Of a stretch of 64,000 nucleotides of DNA, positions 59,370-64,000 are shown one piece after another (the stretch's first letter is position 1; every line of letters starts with the position of its first letter). This DNA comes from Rhizophagus clarus (lineage: Eukaryota; Glomeromycota; Glomeromycetes; Glomerales; Glomeraceae). A model generated the notes under the pieces. That model was given only the letters and a program-made list of their open reading frames with translations, searched no databases and had not been told where the DNA came from. Made by a program: the position numbers and the translations under genes. The DNA lies in the NCBI GenBank assembly GCA_015698045.1, contig BLAL01000043.1, positions 1,880,234 through 1,944,233 of the forward strand, in the 5' to 3' direction.

Positions 59370-61739
59370 TTACTTCCTTTTCTCCTCCTCTTGTTTGTAT
59401 TGTATGTGCTTGCTCTCAAGCTGTTTGATGTTTTTTTTTTTTTTTTTTTTGCCAATTGATTGCCAGCCAATTGATTCAGATTTTTTGCCGATTTTAATTT
59501 TTTTTAAGGTAAAGCCTGCAGATACTTTATGCTGCTTATCCTCCATAATTACAAATAGGATTCTCAGCTTCCTGAAATGAAAATGTAATGTTAGTACATT
59601 GCTAATGCTTTGTTCTTGGAAAGTCTTGTGCCTAAGATAAATATCGATTTTTACCAACAATCCTTTTCTGAGAAGGTTTTCTAAATTTCTAAATACAGCG
59701 GGAGTCTTAAAATTAAATGACGTCATTGAATATATTGCATTTAATTTAAAAAATGCATAAATTATTTGTGGTTTCTGCGGTCCTATTTCTGATAATAATA
59801 AATAAATTAAAAATAAAATACTAGAAAATAAAAAACTAAAAATCATGAGAAATTAACGCCATGAAGTTTGCTTCAGACCTTCTAATGGTCCCCGTTTATG
59901 GCAAACCCATTTTTAATTGAATTTCAATTAATACTAACTAATAGCAGAAAACTTAGTGAAATACGAGGTAGTGTCAGACCAAATTAGTAAATTAATAAGT
60001 CCAAAGTATGTCATTGAGAAGATTTCTCCTCAACAGAATTATACATCGCCAATTATGCAATTCATTCAGCCATGCTTTATCAAAACTTTAATTATAACTT
60101 GACGTAATTATAGAAGTTTAATTGTTATATAATTTCTTTCCATGCCGAAAGGTCGAAACTGTAAATTAAACTCTTTTCTTAGCCAAAAAATTCTACAAAG
60201 AAATCTACTAATCCTTTTATAGATGGCCCGACTCTTTAGTTTACAGGGGCGCTCGCATGTTGAATTACATTAATACATAGCAGATTACACGAATTACATA
60301 TTATTTTAAAAAAGGAAATGGTTAATCAAACGGGTGCGGCTTAGATCTTTCATTTGGTCTAACCTAATTGTTTTAATTGGGAATGCCAATCCTTATTATA
60401 TGGTTATTTTTAAAAGAATCCCTACGCGTAAAATTTTATCCCGTATCCCTTCGTGTAAACTTAAAAACCAAATTTAGAATTGTTTATTATTTCGAGGTCT
60501 CATCGACATTTTTGATAAACCATTAAATTTTTTTAAAATAAAATTATCACGAGGAAAAAAATTTCATAATAACATAATTCAATCGCATTTTTTTTTTTAC
60601 TTATGTAAATTGGGCTGAATGGTGTCATACCCTCGTTGAGAACACACTTGTTAATCGTTGGGTTTATATAATGAAATGAATGTTTTAATTACAAGTTTAG
60701 TTACAAGTTCATGATTCTATTTTCATGTGTAGAAACTATTTTCTTTTAACATAGTAAAACGTTTCTTGGCCATTTCATGATTGCAGATATGAAACCGTTT
60801 AGAGGGGAGAAAAAAGAAATAGTCTTTAAATTCATTAAACCAAAATTTTTTCGTTTATTATTAATGTCAATTGTCACTTTATGTTGTATTGTATTTATAT
60901 GTTTAAAGTTAATCAATAAAATTTAGTATTATTTAGAAAAAATTTTTTTTTTTTTTTTAAAATATTTTCTTTATGAGCGATTAAGAATAAAAAAAAAATA
61001 AAAAAAAATAAAATAATAAATTTTTTCGTTCTCTTTTGAAGATAGATGATCATGAAAAAGTAAAAAAAACTCTAGGTAAGTTATATGCAAAGTTATTATC
61101 GGAGAAAGAAATTATTTTGTTTAATGTATTATTAGAAACGTGCAAATCGTGCATTTTTTTGTTACATATAACATACATAAAAAGCCATTAATAAATATTA
61201 TAAATTAGTTTATAACTCCTTGCATCATAATATTATAATTATATTACATTTACATCATGACGTATCATAGTAAAAAAAACAGTTGATCAAAGTATTTAAT
61301 TAGGCAAAGACCGAACAATACCTGTTTATAGAAATCATTTTATATTAAATGATCTCTCCTAAATTGTAAATTTTGTCTAACCAATTGTAAATTCTTTAGA
61401 TCCACTTTAATATAACAGGTATATAAAAAAGTAGGAGAATTTGTGTCACCTACAAAACTGTAAGGAATCGCGTTGTACAAACTTCAAACAAAATTTTCTT
61501 TTTTTTTAAAAAAAAAAAGTTATATAAATGGTGTTTCTTCAACTTTTCCCCTTATTTTTTAATCACGAATTCAATTCTGGTTGACTGCACAAAAGAGGAA
61601 AATTCTCTTCCTTTTTTTTTTTCTTTAATCAATAATAATAATTTTTTGATTCTGTTGAACAGGTCGAAAAAAGGAAAGAGAATAAACACATAAATATACA
61701 CCATCTTTCTAGAAAAAAATTATCAATCAATCTTCAATC
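59370..61739. other. Right palindrome arm, non-coding part
   Basis: This is the reverse complement of 56,863-59,227 with small indels. No independent gene is supported. Confidence 0.6.
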
Positions 61740-63040
61740 ATGCATAAATTATTCTCGGCAATATCAATTTTTTTGTTGGCATTATCCACCACAACATTAA
61801 ACGTCGAAGCACAACTTAAAGGACAATATCCTCCAGTTGATACACCTCCACCACCCGTAGCTTCTTGGACTGCTCTTGTAGATCAAACGAAATTACCAAA
61901 GGCTCCTCTTAGACCTCCTGGAACCCCATGTGCTCCTACTGACGAATTTTGTGTATGGTCTTGCACAACTTGTACAAGACCTGATACTGATTTCGATTTT
62001 TGTCCCAATAAAGGAGGTAAATAATAATTAAAAGTTAATTAGAATTTATGGTTTTAAATGATTATAATGATTAAAATTTTGGTTCGATTTCTTTTTCAGA
62101 TTGGGCTTTAACCTATGATGATGGTCCTACGTAAGTATATTATTTATAATTAATATTTGATAAATTTTCACACCCACATATTCACAATATATATTTTATT
62201 TTCTTTGAAATAATACATTGAAAGTTCTTAATGCGCTTAATACCAGAGGTATTAAAGCAACATTCTTTGTTATTGGAAGTAGAGTTTATGAAATCCTCAA
62301 ATTCTCAAACAAATTCGTCGACTCCGGTAAGTTTTAATAATCAAATACTATAAAACCTAAAAGTACGTTAATTATTTATTTATTTATTATTGTTATTAGG
62401 ACATCAAATTGGCGTACACACTTGTCTCATACCGCTCTTACATCACAAACTACTGAAGAAATTATAGCAGAAACAAAATGGACAGAAATGGCAATTAAAG
62501 AAGCCGTTGGTTTAACACCTAAATGGTTTAGAGCTCCTCAAAGGAGATTGCTGATGATAGAGTTCGTGGAAATTAAAACAACTTGGATATAAAATGGCTT
62601 TTTGGAATCATGACACATTTGATTGGGAGTCAAATTCGGATCCAACTTATGATTTAAATTGGATCCCAGCAAATTTCACAATTGGGTTCAAAATACAACT
62701 GCAACAACTGGATTTGCTTCTTTAGAACATGATGCTTTTAATAAATCCTCTTCAATGGCAGAAAACAGCTATGGATATTGTTTTGAAAGCCAAATTCAAA
62801 CCACAAAGTGTGTCCGTGTGTTTGGGCGATAAACAACCATATGTTGAAAATTTACACTTCCTCCATCTAATATTAACGGACAAAATGCAACTTCTTCTAC
62901 TACTGCTAATGGAAGCAAACCCTTCGGTTATCAGCAAAAATGGCGCAAGTTCTGTTGAAAAGAACTTATTATTAGGCACTGTATGTGGATTAATAATGAT
63001 GATTTTAGGTTTTTTTGGACCATTTAATTTAATTTTTTAA
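61740..63040 (+). pseudogene. Chitin deacetylase copy in right arm, frame broken by small indels
   Basis: Exon 1 (61740-62016) encodes the same first 94 residues as the intact copy, and TYDDGP follows at 62,108. Downstream, single-base changes relative to the left copy break the gene: the exon 3 acceptor TTTAGAAAT is TTTGAAAT; CACTTGGTCTCAT is CACTTGTCTCAT; CTCAAGGAGATG is CTCAAAGGAGATTG; CAATTTGGG is CAATTGGG; GGCAGAAACAGC is GGCAGAAAACAGC; and TTTTTTTGGGACC is TTTTTTTGGACC. At least eight separate indels occur in about 900 bp, with no substitutions noticed in coding sequence. If the arm is real and correctly sequenced it is a very young pseudogene. I think uncorrected sequencing error is the better explanation. 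Confidence 0.7.
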
Positions 63041-64000
63041 AGCAAAAAATTGCTAATTCATATAAAAAAACTATTTTTTATTGTAATCAAACAAAAAGTT
63101 CGCTTTAGAATTTATATTATTATTCAAAATTCTTAATTAATTTTAACCAATAATTATTCGATTACAACAGTATTATCTTCATTAATTTCATACGCATTTT
63201 TTAGATTATTTTACCGGTTAGCATATTCAGGCATTTTTTTTTCCATTTTTTCCCATTCTTTAGAAGTGATTTGCTTTTTTACCGTATATTTTTTTCTTTT
63301 GCAAAAAAATAAAAAAGTATTGTATAAAACTATAATTGTGAAATACTGCGGTGAAATATTGCGTTCCATTTTTTTTTAATGAATAAATATAATTCTTTCT
63401 ACTAATTACATATATGCATGCACTTTTAAACTAAAATTATATAGGATTTTGAACTCTTTATTAATATAACAAAGAGATGTACAAATTTTTTATTTATCAT
63501 ATTATATTATTAAAACAAAATCAAATTTCCTATTTTGAATAAAGAAATATTTTTACGTTATTATATTTAATTGGTATATTTTTATCGGTTATAAGGAGAG
63601 TATTTCGGGCAATTGTAACATAAAAGTATATGATTGTTATATAAAACGGGGGAAAAATTTTTTTCATATAAAAATAACTCGACACGCATATACAAAGGGA
63701 ATTTAAAATAAATAAATAAATTCTGTTAAATCCTTTTATCCGCCGTATGATATAATCTTTAATTAGAATAACGGGTAATGATAGAATTGATAGAATTAAC
63801 AAGGAGATAAATGATAATTGTTATGTTTAAAAATAATTTAAAATAATATCATAGATCATTAACGACAAATCAGATTATTATAATAAAAATTTGTGTAATT
63901 CTTGGCTAAATGCAACCAGTTTTTTTTTTTGCCAAGCCTTTTAAAACCTGCAAGTTGTAAACAGATAAACAGATTGGCATCACACTACGAATGAATATAG
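63041..64000. other. Right palindrome arm, terminal part
   Basis: This is the reverse complement of 54,610-55,574. AT-rich, no gene seen. It continues past the window end. Confidence 0.6.

Larger units (their letters stand above)
54610..64000. repeat. Giant inverted repeat (palindrome) with 142-bp centre
   Basis: 54610-59227 is the reverse complement of 59370-64000, with a unique centre at 59228-59369. The pairing runs to the last base of the window (CTATATTCAT at 54610, ATGAATATAG at the end), so the true arm length is unknown but at least 4.6 kb. Wherever I aligned the arms by eye the differences were nearly all single-base insertions or deletions, at roughly one per 50-150 bp. I noted only one likely substitution (GACCAAT versus GACAAAT near 63,870). 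Confidence 0.95.

Overview
The window is AT-rich eukaryotic DNA with intron-rich genes: short GT..AG introns, many of roughly 50 to 100 bp and full of poly-A/T. The encoded proteins are fungal: a Pil1/LSP1 eisosome protein, a GPI-anchored chitin deacetylase, Mcd4, FMC1 and a Ste6-like ABC transporter. Several repeat-family proteins are ones I recognise as highly multiplied in arbuscular mycorrhizal fungi, and there is a Crinkler-type nuclease remnant. I infer a Glomeromycotina genome, most likely Rhizophagus or a close relative. This rests on recognition by eye, not a database search.

Bases 1 to about 20,800 form a gene-dense housekeeping segment. In order it holds the 3' end of a vacuolar Ca2+/H+ exchanger (+), COQ1 (-), an AFG2-class AAA ATPase lacking a visible N-terminal domain (-), an intronless full ABCB transporter (+), a Pil1-like protein with a long coiled-coil and Q/P/G/Y-rich tail (+), a 489-bp TA-flanked MITE, PIGN/MCD4 (-), and the divergent mitochondrial pair FMC1 (-) and ICT1/MRPL58 (+), whose start codons are 60 bp apart. 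The encoded roles are ion and lipid transport, ubiquinone side-chain synthesis, GPI-anchor synthesis, ATP-synthase assembly and mitoribosome rescue.

Bases about 20,800 to 50,550 are a repeat-rich compartment of broken genes and nested elements. It contains a 5'-truncated Crinkler-type nuclease, a Cdc20/Cdh1 WD40 relic, Q-rich ORFs with in-frame stops, a Tc1/mariner transposase tail, and a gene with a tandemly duplicated 276-bp 5' end. It also contains satellite arms in opposite orientations around a gene scrap, and a 1,468-bp hAT-like element (8-bp target duplication) inserted into a large transposase-like ORF. Two copies (2,554 and 1,996 bp) of a TA-flanked element filled with AACGTTGCGAAACGTT-type palindromes follow, then a retroelement-like ORF with an A-rich tail. 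Most in-frame stops here can be explained by C-to-T or G-to-A transitions.

Bases about 50,550 to 54,600 are an extremely AT-rich stretch without recognisable genes. From 54,610 to the end the sequence is one large palindrome: arms of about 4.6 kb around a 142-bp centre, each carrying a chitin deacetylase gene. The left copy is intact. The right copy differs almost only by single-base insertions and deletions that destroy its frame, which looks more like an unpolished long-read assembly arm than biological decay. This must be resolved before any gene-duplication claim.
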